The notes beneath the pieces were generated by a model. The model did not search any database. It was not told the DNA's origin and saw only the letters and a program-made list of their open reading frames with translations. Below are positions 1 to 7,956 of a DNA stretch of 32,430 nt, one piece after another. Every line of letters starts with the position of its first letter. Position 1 is the first letter of the stretch. Location of the stretch: positions 1 to 32,430 of the forward strand of contig JADBKA010000024.1 of NCBI GenBank assembly GCA_014896635.1, in the 5' to 3' direction. This DNA is from Ktedonobacteraceae bacterium. Lineage in GTDB: Bacteria; Chloroflexota; Ktedonobacteria; Ktedonobacterales; Ktedonobacteraceae. A program made the translations under genes and the position numbers.

Positions 1-230
1 TGCGATCCCAGGTCGATCAGCAGCGCCAGAGCGACCAGCAGCCAGCTCCAGCCGGTCACACCACTGCCCGGCACATATAACAGTACATAGGCCAGCGTCG
101 TGAACGGCAAAATGAGAATCCCTAGCAGCGGCAGGAGCCAGCCGCCCTGGAACGCGCGGCCCACCAGCGGCGTCGTCAGCCAGACGATGAGTAACGCGAT
201 ACGCGCAATCAGAACAATCAGCCAGCTCAT
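1..230 (-). CDS. Small hydrophobic membrane protein, N-terminal part
   Basis: This reading frame starts with ATG at 228-230 and runs leftward off the window; 76 codons are visible without a stop. The protein begins MSWLIVLIARIALLIVWL and is almost entirely hydrophobic, with about three membrane segments (residues about 3-20, 29-48 and 55-74) joined by short loops. A GAGGA ribosome-binding sequence lies about 11 bases upstream. It diverges from the PadR gene, and its own promoter spacer holds a perfect palindrome, so it may be a regulated inner-membrane protein. I do not recognise a family. The C-terminus is outside the window. Confidence 0.7.
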   Translation of the reverse strand, partial: MSWLIVLIARIALLIVWLTTPLVGRAFQGGWLLPLLGILILPFTTLAYVLLYVPGSGVTGWSWLLVALALLIDLGS

Positions 231-256
231 AATGAATATCTTCCTCTCAACACACC

Positions 257-285
257 ATAGTCTTGCATCGTGCAAGACATCTCAA
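257..285 (-). promoter_or_regulatory. Minus-strand promoter with palindromic operator in the spacer
   Basis: Reading leftward, TTGAGA (280-285) and GACTAT (257-262) are 17 bases apart and lie just upstream of the small membrane protein. The spacer holds a perfect 8-bp inverted repeat, GTCTTGCA (260-267) and TGCAAGAC (271-278), separated by TCG. The -10 is weak, so a repressor or activator site is plausible. The hexamers are judged by eye only. Confidence 0.5.
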
Positions 286-308
286 CATCACATCTCAATG
301 AAACCATA

Positions 309-322
309 TGACATACATGTCA
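309..322. promoter_or_regulatory. Inverted repeat in the divergent intergenic region
   Basis: TGACAT and ATGTCA flank a 2-base spacer. It sits between the two divergent genes at 230 and 587. The rest of 231-506 holds only this repeat, a duplicated ACATCTCAA (277-285 and 289-297) and no credible gene. PadR-family operators often contain ATGT/ACAT half-sites, so an accessory PadR site is possible. Confidence 0.3.
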
Positions 323-494
323 CACCCGTATCACATTTGTCTGTCGCAGTCACTCACTCGTATCACAGCCCATAGGTTGCGGCAGATGAGAAAAACAGGC
401 CACACGATGGCAGCCAGCGAAGATATTGTAGAGAGTACACTATTGACAGACAGGAGAACTTTTCAGAGAAGAGCAAAATTGATGCATCCAGCCC

Positions 495-547
495 TTGACA
501 AGAAACCGATATATCGTTATAGTATCTATAGCGATAACGATATATCG
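495..547 (+). promoter_or_regulatory. padR promoter overlapped by a 41-bp operator
   Basis: TTGACA (495-500) and TATAGT (518-523) with a 17-base spacer form a near-consensus promoter. A perfect 14-bp inverted repeat, CGATATATCGTTAT (507-520) and its complement (534-547), straddles the -10. Each arm starts or ends with the self-palindromic CGATATATCG, and a third palindrome TATAGTATCTATA (518-530) sits in the centre. The centres of the two outer sites are 31 bp apart, about three helical turns. This strongly suggests autorepression by the PadR protein encoded next. Confidence 0.8.
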
Positions 548-586
548 CATTCTCAGCTATATCAGAGAGAGAGGAGTGGCAGAACT

Positions 587-1357
587 ATGCCAGATAAACA
601 CTTTGCCTATCAATCTACGAGTGGCGACTGGGAAGGTTGGACACCCCCCTGGGAGCAGCATGGTCCCTGGCACGGCCCGCGTGGCCCCTGGCGCGGTCCA
701 CGCTTTGGTCCACGTTTCTTCAGACGCATGTTTTTTGGTCGTGGTCCCTTCGGCCCCGGCGGTCCCGGACCTGGCCCGTTCGGCCCCGGCGGCCCGTTTG
801 GTCCCGGCGGACAGCGATTCTTCGGACGCGGTGACGTAAAATTCGCCTTGCTGGAGCTGCTGCAAGAGCGCCCGATGCACGGCTATGAGATGATGAAAGC
901 CCTGGAGCAGCGTTCCGGTGGCTTCTACAGTCCAAGCGCCGGCACCATCTACCCCACGCTTCAGATGCTAGAAGAGCAGGGCCTTGTTACCGCACAGGAA
1001 ACTGAAGGGAAAAAGGTCTACAGCATCACCGATGCCGGTCGGCAGGCGCTCGCCGAGCATAAGAAGGAAGAAGAGCAGTTCGCCAACCCGTTCTGGGGCC
1101 GCTTCGGACCACAGGCACAGCGTTGGATGGCGCCTGAGATGCAGGCACTGCGTAGCGAAGCAGGAGAAGTCGCGCGTCTCTTCTTCATCGCCGGTCGCGT
1201 AGCGTTTAGCAATCCTGCACAACTTACGCGCTTGCATGAGATCCTTGAGCGCACACGCAAAGAACTCTCAGACCTGATCTACAGTGCAGGAGAACCGAAA
1301 CAGGATCGGGGGCCTCAAGGACCTGCACCTTCTTCACCCACCACCGAGCAGGCTTGA
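587..1357 (+). CDS. PadR family transcriptional regulator
   Basis: A 256-residue protein. The start at 587 follows a GAGAGGAG-like ribosome site and lies downstream of the promoter at 495-523; an in-frame extension back to 308 would read through that promoter and is rejected. Residues about 20-82 are a low-complexity Gly/Pro/Phe/Arg region. The PadR winged helix follows (about 83-165): LLELLQERPMHGYEMMKAL, then SAGTIYPTLQMLEEQGLV and the wing around GKKVYSITDAG. The remaining C-terminus is likely the helical dimerisation part. PadR proteins are typically repressors that sense small molecules or envelope stress. The ligand cannot be read from sequence; the divergent membrane gene is a candidate target. 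Confidence 0.9.
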   Translation: MPDKHFAYQSTSGDWEGWTPPWEQHGPWHGPRGPWRGPRFGPRFFRRMFFGRGPFGPGGPGPGPFGPGGPFGPGGQRFFGRGDVKFALLELLQERPMHGYEMMKALEQRSGGFYSPSAGTIYPTLQMLEEQGLVTAQETEGKKVYSITDAGRQALAEHKKEEEQFANPFWGRFGPQAQRWMAPEMQALRSEAGEVARLFFIAGRVAFSNPAQLTRLHEILERTRKELSDLIYSAGEPKQDRGPQGPAPSSPTTEQA

Positions 1358-1389
1358 TCGATGCATCGGAATAGGCATGTAACTCATCC

Positions 1390-1428
1390 AGGCCAGGGAG
1401 CCAACAAGGCTTTCCTGGCCTACCTTTT
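1390..1428 (+). terminator. Rho-independent terminator of padR
   Basis: AGGCCAGG (1390-1397) pairs with CCTGGCCT (1414-1421), extended inward by AGCC/GGCT around an AACAA loop, and is followed by ACCTTTTT. It lies 33 bases after the PadR stop codon. Confidence 0.75.
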
Positions 1429-1441
1429 TACAACGACTCCA

Positions 1442-1499
1442 GCGGGAAATGGGGGTCCCTGACGAGGTTCAAGAGATGTCCCCTGGCCTTTTTTCCCGC
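1442..1499. repeat. Inverted repeat, 8-bp arms
   Basis: GCGGGAAA (1442-1449) and TTTCCCGC (1492-1499) enclose a G/C-rich 42-base interior that itself contains GGGG and CCCC runs able to pair. It sits between the convergent PadR and DUF3307 genes. On the minus strand it could help end the DUF3307 transcript, but no clear T-run follows. Confidence 0.4.
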
Positions 1500-1543
1500 A
1501 CCCGTTTTGCTGGATGATTTAGTAACAGGAGAGATACAGGGCA

Positions 1544-1858
1544 TTACAACCTGAACAGCAGAATAAGAACTATCGTCAACACATGTAAAAACTGATCGAT
1601 CCAGATCGGCCCTATGAGCTTATAACGAGCTTTAAGCGGATCAACGATAAAATGTGTAATAAATAAAATAATAGTAGCTGTAATAGAAGAGTGAGCAAAT
1701 AAAACAAAGACAGCAGTATATGTCGCACAGTGATAAAAATTCACTTCCCAGCTTCTCCCTTTCTCCACGCTCATCCACGTGCTCTGAAAAGCAAAATCAC
1801 CAATAAAATGACATGCCAGCCAGATGCATAATGCTGTTATAGAAACATCACTGGCCAT
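1544..1858 (-). CDS. DUF3307 family membrane protein
   Basis: A 104-residue integral membrane protein with about three hydrophobic segments (about 5-22, 43-62 and 85-102). It shows the layout I associate with DUF3307: an N-terminal CHFIGDFAFQS motif, a central ITHFIVDPLKARYKL, and a C-terminal WIDQFLHVLTIVLI. The family's function is unknown. GGGAG stands 8 bases before the ATG. Codon use and base composition are more AT-rich than in the neighbouring kinase genes, which may mean a different history or simply weak expression. Confidence 0.75.
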   Translation of the reverse strand: MASDVSITALCIWLACHFIGDFAFQSTWMSVEKGRSWEVNFYHCATYTAVFVLFAHSSITATIILFITHFIVDPLKARYKLIGPIWIDQFLHVLTIVLILLFRL

Positions 1859-1942
1859 TTTGATTCTCCCGCATTTTGTATAAAAAACAGCTTAACCTGT
1901 ACGGGATTGAATCTCTATGAGCCAGTCCACCACCATCTTGTG

Positions 1943-1984
1943 AATTAGTTCACTTGCTCTGATCCTTATTCGCGTGAACTAATT
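1943..1984. promoter_or_regulatory. Perfect 11-bp inverted repeat
   Basis: AATTAGTTCAC (1943-1953) and GTGAACTAATT (1974-1984) with a 20-base spacer lie between the histidine kinase stop and the DUF3307 start. The wide spacing fits either two DNA-binding half-sites (two turns of spacer) or a long RNA stem. No T-run follows on either strand. Confidence 0.45.
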
Positions 1985-2018
1985 AGAGGGCCTCCTTTCT
2001 CTCTCAAAGGAGACCATC

Positions 2019-2129
2019 ATGTCTGGGGACACCACCCGGCATCAAAATGGTCATTTAGAGAGGAGAAAAACAAGAAGTCCTCTACTTACGCTAATTATGT
2101 CAACGAGGCAGGGTGAACCAGAAGGTTGA
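2019..2129 (+). CDS. Candidate small ORF (36 aa) with a hairpin-masked ribosome site
   Basis: The ATG at 2019 follows AAAGGAG (2006-2012) at good spacing. That site is the right arm of a perfect 7-bp hairpin with CTCCTTT (1992-1998). The peptide starts MSGDTTRHQNG and is basic, with no recognised domain. It overlaps the 3' end of the minus-strand histidine kinase by 30 bases, which argues against a well-conserved gene. Listed as a possibility only. Confidence 0.2.
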   Translation: MSGDTTRHQNGHLERRKTRSPLLTLIMSTRQGEPEG

Positions 2130-4418
2130 ACCTTTGCCCGGCTGGCTCTCGACGCCCACATGGCCATGATGCAGCGAGATCAGCGCCTGGCAGACATAGA
2201 GGCCCAGTCCCAGATTGACACCATGCCTTGTCGAGTGCTGGATGCCCGGCACGCGGTAAAAGCGTTCCCAGACACGCTGTTGCTGCTCAGGAGTAAGTCC
2301 AACGCCGTGATCACGCACCCACACCTTAACCTCATGCTTCGATGGTGTCAGTCCTACCTCTACCGGCTGGTGGGCAGGTGAATATTTCAATGCATTCGAC
2401 AGGTAATTCATCAAGACCTGGGTAATGCGGTCAGGGTCGGCCTGTACAGGCATAGGCTCCGCCGGTTCATCTTCCAGCAGAACAGTACGTTCAGGCATGC
2501 TCGATTGCATACTCGCCACTGTCTCACGTACCACTGCGAGCAGATCGCAGGAGCGCATCGCCAGCGAGAAGCGTCCCTCAGCGATGCGGGTGCTTTCAAC
2601 CAGGTCTCCGATCAGGCGATCCAGTACATCGACCTGCCGTAGCGCATTATCCAGCGTTGTCTCGATGCTCTGGCGCCTGCTCTCCAGGTGTGAAGGCAAC
2701 GTGCTTTCTTTCAGCAGGTGTCGGAAACGGCGCTGTGCAAGCTGCGCGTTACCACGAATGCCGGTCAGTGGCGTACGCAGTTCGTGGCTGACCACGCTGA
2801 GCAGTTGCTCACGCTGCTTCTCCAGCTCTTTCTGCTTCATCAGGTCAATAATAAAACAGATAGCTCTATCATGCCTGTCTTCTAGCAGAGCGCCTGCTAT
2901 CTGGATTGGCACTCTTCTGCCGCTTTTATGGACACACTCTTTTTCATATGGCCTGCAAACGCCCGTCGCCAGTTTCTCGCGGATCGCGGCTCTGTCTTGC
3001 TGACGATACTCAGGGGGTGTCAGCCTGCGCCAGTTTACCTGGCCTGCATCCAGCTCTTCTCTACTGTAGCCGACGAGTTCCAGAAACGCATCGTTGGCTT
3101 CCCACACACGGCCCCGGCCATCGCAGACCATGATAGGATTAATATTTGCCTCTACCAGACGGCGGAACTTCGCCTCGCTGGCACGCAGCGCCTGCTCCAC
3201 CAGCTTGTGCTCCGTAATATCCACACCATAGATAGAGAGGCCATCCCCTGTAGGATACAGGTGGACGGCAAGCCAGCGGCCCGGTGATTGCAGGAAGGTT
3301 TCAAATGCTCTCGACTGCTGTGTCGCCATCGCCTGGCGGCAGTGATATTCGAGATCGCTTCCGAGCAACTCAGGAAAAACTTCCCAGATACTTCTGCCAA
3401 GCAACTCGTCCCGCGTTTTGCCCATCGCCTTACAGGCAGGAGCATTCACATACAAATAGCGCCACTCGCTATCAAGGAATAGGAAATAATCGCCGATGCT
3501 CTCCAGGATATACGTTATGCGCGCCCGCGAAGCTATCAGCTCCTCTTCCAGCCGCTTCTGGCGGTCAATATTCATCACAACGCCGACAAGATCGGTTGGC
3601 TGGCCCTGCTCATCATAGAGACAATGACCATAGGTGAAGACCCAGAGTGCGTCGGCATGCGGACGGAGCAGGCGAAACTCTCCTATATAATCGTTACGTT
3701 CTTCAATCGCCTGTGTTACTGCCTGCCATAACTGCTGGCGATCATCAGGATGAACATGGTCAAGGAATCGCTCATAGGATATCGCTTCTCCAGGTGAAGC
3801 GGAGAAAACATCGCTAAATTGCTGCGATAATGCTATCCTGTCCTGCGCGATATTCCAGGACCAGAAGCCGATTCTGCCAGCAGCCGCAAGCAGGCGTGAC
3901 TGCTCCGCGAGTTGCGCTTCGCTCTGCTTGCGCGCCGTAATATCCTTGCCGACCAGTAAAAGAGTAAATGGCCTACGCTCATCCTCGCGTACCAGGGCCA
4001 TGCGGCAGGCAACGACCACCTGCCTGCCATCACGACCGTTCTGCACGATTTCGCCCTGCCACTGTCCTTCGCGTTCAAGGGCATACTCTATCTCTTTCTG
4101 GGCCTCTCCCGCCTGCTTCGCAACGAAGCGGGTTGACAGCAGTACGTGAACATGCTTTCCTACAGCTTCAGCCGCACTCCAGCCATAGATCTGCTGAGCA
4201 GCGCGATTCCAGGAGAGGATGCGTCTCTGCTCATCACAGACAATTATCGCATCATGCGCCATTTCAATTAGTAACATGCGTAAAAGATCAGGTTGACTGA
4301 GCTGGTCACTATCTCTAAAAGGAAGAACAGTAGGCGAGAAAGGATGATGAGTTACTTCATGAGTAGTATCTCTACTCAGTGACGGTTGCTTCGATCTCAA
4401 AGGCTGGCTCAGTTCCAT
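2100..4418 (-). CDS. Multi-PAS sensor histidine kinase
   Basis: A 772-residue cytoplasmic histidine kinase without membrane segments. Four PAS domains precede the kinase core: about 45-165 (AHDAIIVCDEQRRILSWN), 170-290 (PAS_3-like, WSWNIAQDRIALS and FLDHVHPDDR), 295-405 (YILESIGDYFLFLD) and 410-530 (NINPIMVCDGRGRVWEAN). The HisKA motif [16 protein letters not shown] places the phosphoacceptor at His545. The ATPase domain shows the N-box around Asn675 (NYLSNALKYSP), DHGVGLTP and NLGLGLYVCQAL. No receiver domain is fused and no response regulator is adjacent, so its partner is elsewhere. The sensed signal is unknown; soluble multi-PAS kinases often sense redox, light or small molecules. Confidence 0.92.
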   Translation of the reverse strand: MELSQPLRSKQPSLSRDTTHEVTHHPFSPTVLPFRDSDQLSQPDLLRMLLIEMAHDAIIVCDEQRRILSWNRAAQQIYGWSAAEAVGKHVHVLLSTRFVAKQAGEAQKEIEYALEREGQWQGEIVQNGRDGRQVVVACRMALVREDERRPFTLLLVGKDITARKQSEAQLAEQSRLLAAAGRIGFWSWNIAQDRIALSQQFSDVFSASPGEAISYERFLDHVHPDDRQQLWQAVTQAIEERNDYIGEFRLLRPHADALWVFTYGHCLYDEQGQPTDLVGVVMNIDRQKRLEEELIASRARITYILESIGDYFLFLDSEWRYLYVNAPACKAMGKTRDELLGRSIWEVFPELLGSDLEYHCRQAMATQQSRAFETFLQSPGRWLAVHLYPTGDGLSIYGVDITEHKLVEQALRASEAKFRRLVEANINPIMVCDGRGRVWEANDAFLELVGYSREELDAGQVNWRRLTPPEYRQQDRAAIREKLATGVCRPYEKECVHKSGRRVPIQIAGALLEDRHDRAICFIIDLMKQKELEKQREQLLSVVSHELRTPLTGIRGNAQLAQRRFRHLLKESTLPSHLESRRQSIETTLDNALRQVDVLDRLIGDLVESTRIAEGRFSLAMRSCDLLAVVRETVASMQSSMPERTVLLEDEPAEPMPVQADPDRITQVLMNYLSNALKYSPAHQPVEVGLTPSKHEVKVWVRDHGVGLTPEQQQRVWERFYRVPGIQHSTRHGVNLGLGLYVCQALISLHHGHVGVESQPGKGSTFWFTLPR

Positions 4419-4496
4419 ACATGCTTTCCGATTTCTGTCTGATCACTGCCACGACGAGACTGGTAACGCTGCTAAAAGATACCTCTCCCTGTTGAC

Positions 4497-4510
4497 AGAG
4501 GAATACCTCT
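4497..4510. repeat. Short inverted repeat in the kinase intergenic region
   Basis: AGAGG-AATA-CCTCT, preceded by a second ATACCTCT copy (4480-4487), lies about 80 bases upstream of the histidine kinase start. The rest of 4419-4707 is AT-rich and holds a possible minus-strand TATACT at 4574-4579 without a good -35. No credible gene was found there. Confidence 0.3.
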
Positions 4511-4707
4511 GGAGTCTTCCCTCTCCCCCGCTAGGAAGCTGATCCTTTGTATGCTTTTTCTCTATCCAATGACGAGTATAACACAAAATAAAGAGATGTA
4601 TTTTTATAAATGCCTCAATGTATTTTATTGTACTACTCATCCTACTATTTCTGTTAGATCTGTCTGCTCTACATTGTTCAACACGCGCTCTCCCGGCAGG
4701 GTTTCCA

Positions 4708-6924
4708 TTATGGCTGAACCGCCTGCCAGACACGAACGGTTCTGTCATTGCCCCCTGAAGCAACGCGCACACTGTCAGTCGCCCAGCAGACAGTATTGAC
4801 TACATCGTGATGGCCCCGGTAGATGTAGGCAACATTGACATTATCAGATTGCCAGATGTGAACCGTCGTATCATTCCCCCCGGAAGCTATGTGCTTTCCA
4901 TCAGGCGACCAGGCCACTGCACGCACCACATTGCTATGACCTGTATAAGAATAGCGAGCATTGCCTGTCATGGCCTCCCAGACATCAACGGTATTTTGAT
5001 AGGTGCCACAGGCAATCAATTTATCATCAGGCGACCAGGTGAGTGCATACACAGCCAGTGACGGCCTGGCATAGGTTGCCACAGGCTCTTTAAAGCCCGG
5101 CTTCCAGACGCGCGCCGTGCCATCCAGGCTGCCGGAAGCAATATAGGCGCTATTGTGCGACCAGGCGAGAGCGCGCACCTGATTCGTATGACCATAGTGG
5201 GTATAGTGCAGCGCCCCGGTTGTGGCATCCCAGATGCGTACCGTATTATCGGCTCCTCCCGAAGCAATGAAGCGGCCATCAGGCGACCAGGCCACTGCGA
5301 ACACGGCAGCCGTATGCCCCCTGCACACCAGCGGTGTGGCGGCAGTATCGTCATTGACAGCCCAGATGAGTACCTGCCTGTCATAGCTGGCAGAGGCAAA
5401 GGCCGCCCCGTTGGCACGCCAACTCACAGCAGTCACCTGGTCTGTATGCCCCTTGTAAGGGGCGTGCACAATACGATTGGCTGCGATATCCCAGATCTGC
5501 ACCGTCATATCGCTATCGCCCACCACTACCAGCGAGCTACCAGCTAACCAGTCCACAGCATTGACGGTGTCAGCAAATGAGTGAGACTGTAAGAGTTTGC
5601 CTTGCGCCTGCGCCGAAGCAGCCGGGGTCTGGCCAGCAGAAGTGCCACTTGCAGGCGGACGTGGCACCGGGCCAGGCGAAGGTGAGAAGCGAGTCGCCGC
5701 AAACCAGACAGAACCACCCACTACCACTGCCGTCGCTAGATAAGCCAGGCCAGAGAGCATCGCGCGGCGTGTCTCAAGGCGTCTTTTCCCTGTCCTACCA
5801 GCCATCCGGGGGTCAGGCTGCTCAGCCGGAGGACTCACCTGACTTTCATCCAGTGCCGGCGTGACAGAAAACTCTGCAAATGGCGGATTCGTCGGGGTGA
5901 ACGACACCGAAGGGAGAGGGACTGGCAAGAGCGAATCAATTTGCACCGTTGAACCGGTATAACGAGGAGAAAGCGGATCAATCACAGGCATGTTAATAGA
6001 AGAGTCAGCAATACTGGGAGAATGAACAGCGGGCAAAAAGTCAGCATTCTCCCCGACCGGTACAGGTCCCTGGCTGAAAGGCAGCGGCGGTATTACGCTC
6101 TGAGATGAACGGAGCGCATGCTCGAACTCGTTCACAAAGATCCCCACAGCCGGATAGCGCTGTTTCGGCTCCTTAGCGAGCGCCATCAATACCACTCCTT
6201 CTAGCCGCGCCGGCAGAGCAGTATTATACCTGCGCAAAGAAGGCGGAAGTTCATTGATCTGTTTGACAACCATCTCCGCCGGCGAACCACGAAAAGGTCG
6301 GCGCCCACAGAGCCATTCGTAGACTGCCACAGCCAGCGAATATTGATCGCTGGCCGGTTCCGGCCTGCCGTTCAGTTGCTCAGGCGCCATATAGGCGACC
6401 GTGCCAGCCACGCCGGACGTCCTCAGATCAACCGAGGCAAGCGGAACGGTCGCCAGACCGAAATCACTCAACAACACTATGTCATGACGGCCAATGAGCA
6501 TATTCTCTGGCTTCACATCACGGTGAATCACTCCCTCACCGTGTGCATAATCGAGCGCCTGTGCCACCTGTTTGATACTATGCAGCACTTCCTCTGGTGG
6601 AATTATCCTGCCTGACCCGTAACGGGTACGCAGAGAACCGGCAGGAGCATACTCCATAATTAAATAAGGAATACCCCGCTCAATGCCGAAATCCAGCATG
6701 TTGACGATATGCGGATGGCGCAACCGGGCAATAATACGTGCTTCACGACGAAATTTCTGAACTGACATAGCATCAAGCTGCGTACGCAACAGTTTGATAG
6801 CTGCCAGAGTACCAAGATGAATCTGCTCGCCCAGGTAGACTTCGGCGGAACCACCAGTGCCAAGACGACGCTTGAGCCGGTAGTTGCCTACCAGCCCGCC
6901 TTCCCGCGGCTCGCTATCGAGCAT
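4708..6924 (-). CDS. Transmembrane Ser/Thr protein kinase with C-terminal WD40 propeller
   Basis: A 738-residue PknB-type kinase receptor. Kinase domain (about 14-290): Gly loop LGTGGSAEVYLG, AAIK lysine at residue 44, HRDVKPEN with Asp136, DFG with Asp155 and MAPEQ. A Pro/Ser-rich linker follows, then one membrane helix (about 388-410) and a second low-complexity stretch. Seven WD40 repeats (about 445-738) with recurrent AVAWSPDG and IASGG motifs form one propeller, which the topology places outside the membrane. I chose ATG 6924 because AAGGAG precedes it; an upstream TTG at 6990 lacks a ribosome site and sits directly beside a TATACT (6995-7000) that may be the -10. Its targets are unknown. 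Confidence 0.93.
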   Translation of the reverse strand: MLDSEPREGGLVGNYRLKRRLGTGGSAEVYLGEQIHLGTLAAIKLLRTQLDAMSVQKFRREARIIARLRHPHIVNMLDFGIERGIPYLIMEYAPAGSLRTRYGSGRIIPPEEVLHSIKQVAQALDYAHGEGVIHRDVKPENMLIGRHDIVLLSDFGLATVPLASVDLRTSGVAGTVAYMAPEQLNGRPEPASDQYSLAVAVYEWLCGRRPFRGSPAEMVVKQINELPPSLRRYNTALPARLEGVVLMALAKEPKQRYPAVGIFVNEFEHALRSSQSVIPPLPFSQGPVPVGENADFLPAVHSPSIADSSINMPVIDPLSPRYTGSTVQIDSLLPVPLPSVSFTPTNPPFAEFSVTPALDESQVSPPAEQPDPRMAGRTGKRRLETRRAMLSGLAYLATAVVVGGSVWFAATRFSPSPGPVPRPPASGTSAGQTPAASAQAQGKLLQSHSFADTVNAVDWLAGSSLVVVGDSDMTVQIWDIAANRIVHAPYKGHTDQVTAVSWRANGAAFASASYDRQVLIWAVNDDTAATPLVCRGHTAAVFAVAWSPDGRFIASGGADNTVRIWDATTGALHYTHYGHTNQVRALAWSHNSAYIASGSLDGTARVWKPGFKEPVATYARPSLAVYALTWSPDDKLIACGTYQNTVDVWEAMTGNARYSYTGHSNVVRAVAWSPDGKHIASGGNDTTVHIWQSDNVNVAYIYRGHHDVVNTVCWATDSVRVASGGNDRTVRVWQAVQP

Positions 6925-7142
6925 GGCTCCAACGCTCCTTTTCAATTCACCACGTTTTACATTTGTAGCGCCAGGGCTTCTATCAGTCAAAAAAAGTATA
7001 AATACAACGATACAGGCTATATCAGCAAACGATACCTTGTAATCCTGATGAATACATTATAACCCCCGATCGTTTCTCTGTTAGCCGATCTAGCCATTCT
7101 GGTTCATTTTTCCCTCTCGTTATCTCTTTGATAGGTCATTTG

Positions 7143-7748
7143 TTAGTACAAAGATCGGTGAGATCCCTGCACTTGAACCGTCAACAGATAATGCTCATCT
7201 GTCTGGCGCATATACTGAATAACGTGCAAGCCTGCTTCACGACACCAGTTTTCGACATTTTCAGGGGCCAGGCGTACCGCACGCGGTGGCCCGCTCAGAG
7301 CCGGTCCATCAGGATGAAATTCGGCAATGACCACGCGCCCGCCCGCCGGAAGTAGCACACGCAGGTGGCACAACACAACAGCAGGATCATCATTATGATG
7401 GAGCACCATCGAGAGCAGAGCCGTCGTCACCTGCGGATCATCAATATGGAGCGAAGCGACATCAGCCACAACACAACGAATCTGGGCAATGCCCTCCTCC
7501 TGCATACGCCGTTGTAGAAAAGCCAGAGCATCGGCCTCGCGGTCCACTGCATACACAAGCCCTGTGGGGCCGGTACGCCGCGCCATCTGCAAACTCACAT
7601 AGCCGGGACCCGCCCCCAGATCGAGCACATGATCACCTTCTCGCAGTCCAAGCGCATCAAACCAGGCCGGCAGCAACTCCGACCGTAATTTTTGCCGTGC
7701 AAACACTTCATCCCATGTCAGATGACGCATATCTTTACGAAACTCCAT
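7143..7748 (-). CDS. Class I SAM-dependent methyltransferase
   Basis: A 201-residue methyltransferase of the Methyltransf_11/25 type. Motif I is VLDLGAGPGYVSLQMA, followed by the acidic strand end VYAVDRE that binds the SAM ribose, then VVADV and the post-motif LLSMVLHH. The C-terminal RLAPENVENWCREAGL resembles UbiE-like enzymes. The substrate cannot be told. I prefer ATG 7748, preceded by GGTGA at 7 bases, over an in-frame ATG at 7766 that lacks a ribosome site. It stands alone in its orientation between the propeller gene and the kinase gene. Confidence 0.85.
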   Translation of the reverse strand: MEFRKDMRHLTWDEVFARQKLRSELLPAWFDALGLREGDHVLDLGAGPGYVSLQMARRTGPTGLVYAVDREADALAFLQRRMQEEGIAQIRCVVADVASLHIDDPQVTTALLSMVLHHNDDPAVVLCHLRVLLPAGGRVVIAEFHPDGPALSGPPRAVRLAPENVENWCREAGLHVIQYMRQTDEHYLLTVQVQGSHRSLY

Positions 7749-7923
7749 GTTTTTTTCACCATCCATCCAGCTAGTGTTTTCTTACCAGACATCTGAAAGA
7801 CGCCCCCTGCACCACCACTCGCTGAACTGGCTCGGCCGGGCGTGGCGCGCGTCAGCTTCGGGGGACGCCTGAGGAATTGCATTCAAGTGGCACCTATAAC
7901 CACATGACGGAGAGCAGCCTGGG

Positions 7924-7945
7924 AGCCGATTTCCGTCGGCTGTTT
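7924..7945 (+). terminator. Hairpin followed by GTTTT
   Basis: AGCCGA (7924-7929) and TCGGCT (7936-7941) with a 6-base loop are followed by GTTTT on the plus strand. The nearby propeller gene ends at 7957 on the opposite strand, so the hairpin may act mainly as a 3' stem for that transcript. Confidence 0.35.
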
Positions 7946-7956
7946 TAGCCTGCCGC

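Noticed and set aside
308..586. N-terminal extension of the PadR protein
   Set aside because: It would read through the consensus promoter and operator, and the start at 587 has a ribosome site.
2425..3003. Long plus-strand frame opposite the histidine kinase
   Set aside because: Low-complexity Ser/Arg-rich translation, antisense to a clear kinase; a shadow of the real gene.
4443..4772. Minus-strand frame spanning the gap between the two kinase genes
   Set aside because: Overlaps the end of the WD40 kinase in another frame and shows no domain-like sequence.
6925..6990. TTG-initiated extension of the Ser/Thr kinase
   Set aside because: No ribosome site, directly beside a TATACT; ATG 6924 has AAGGAG.
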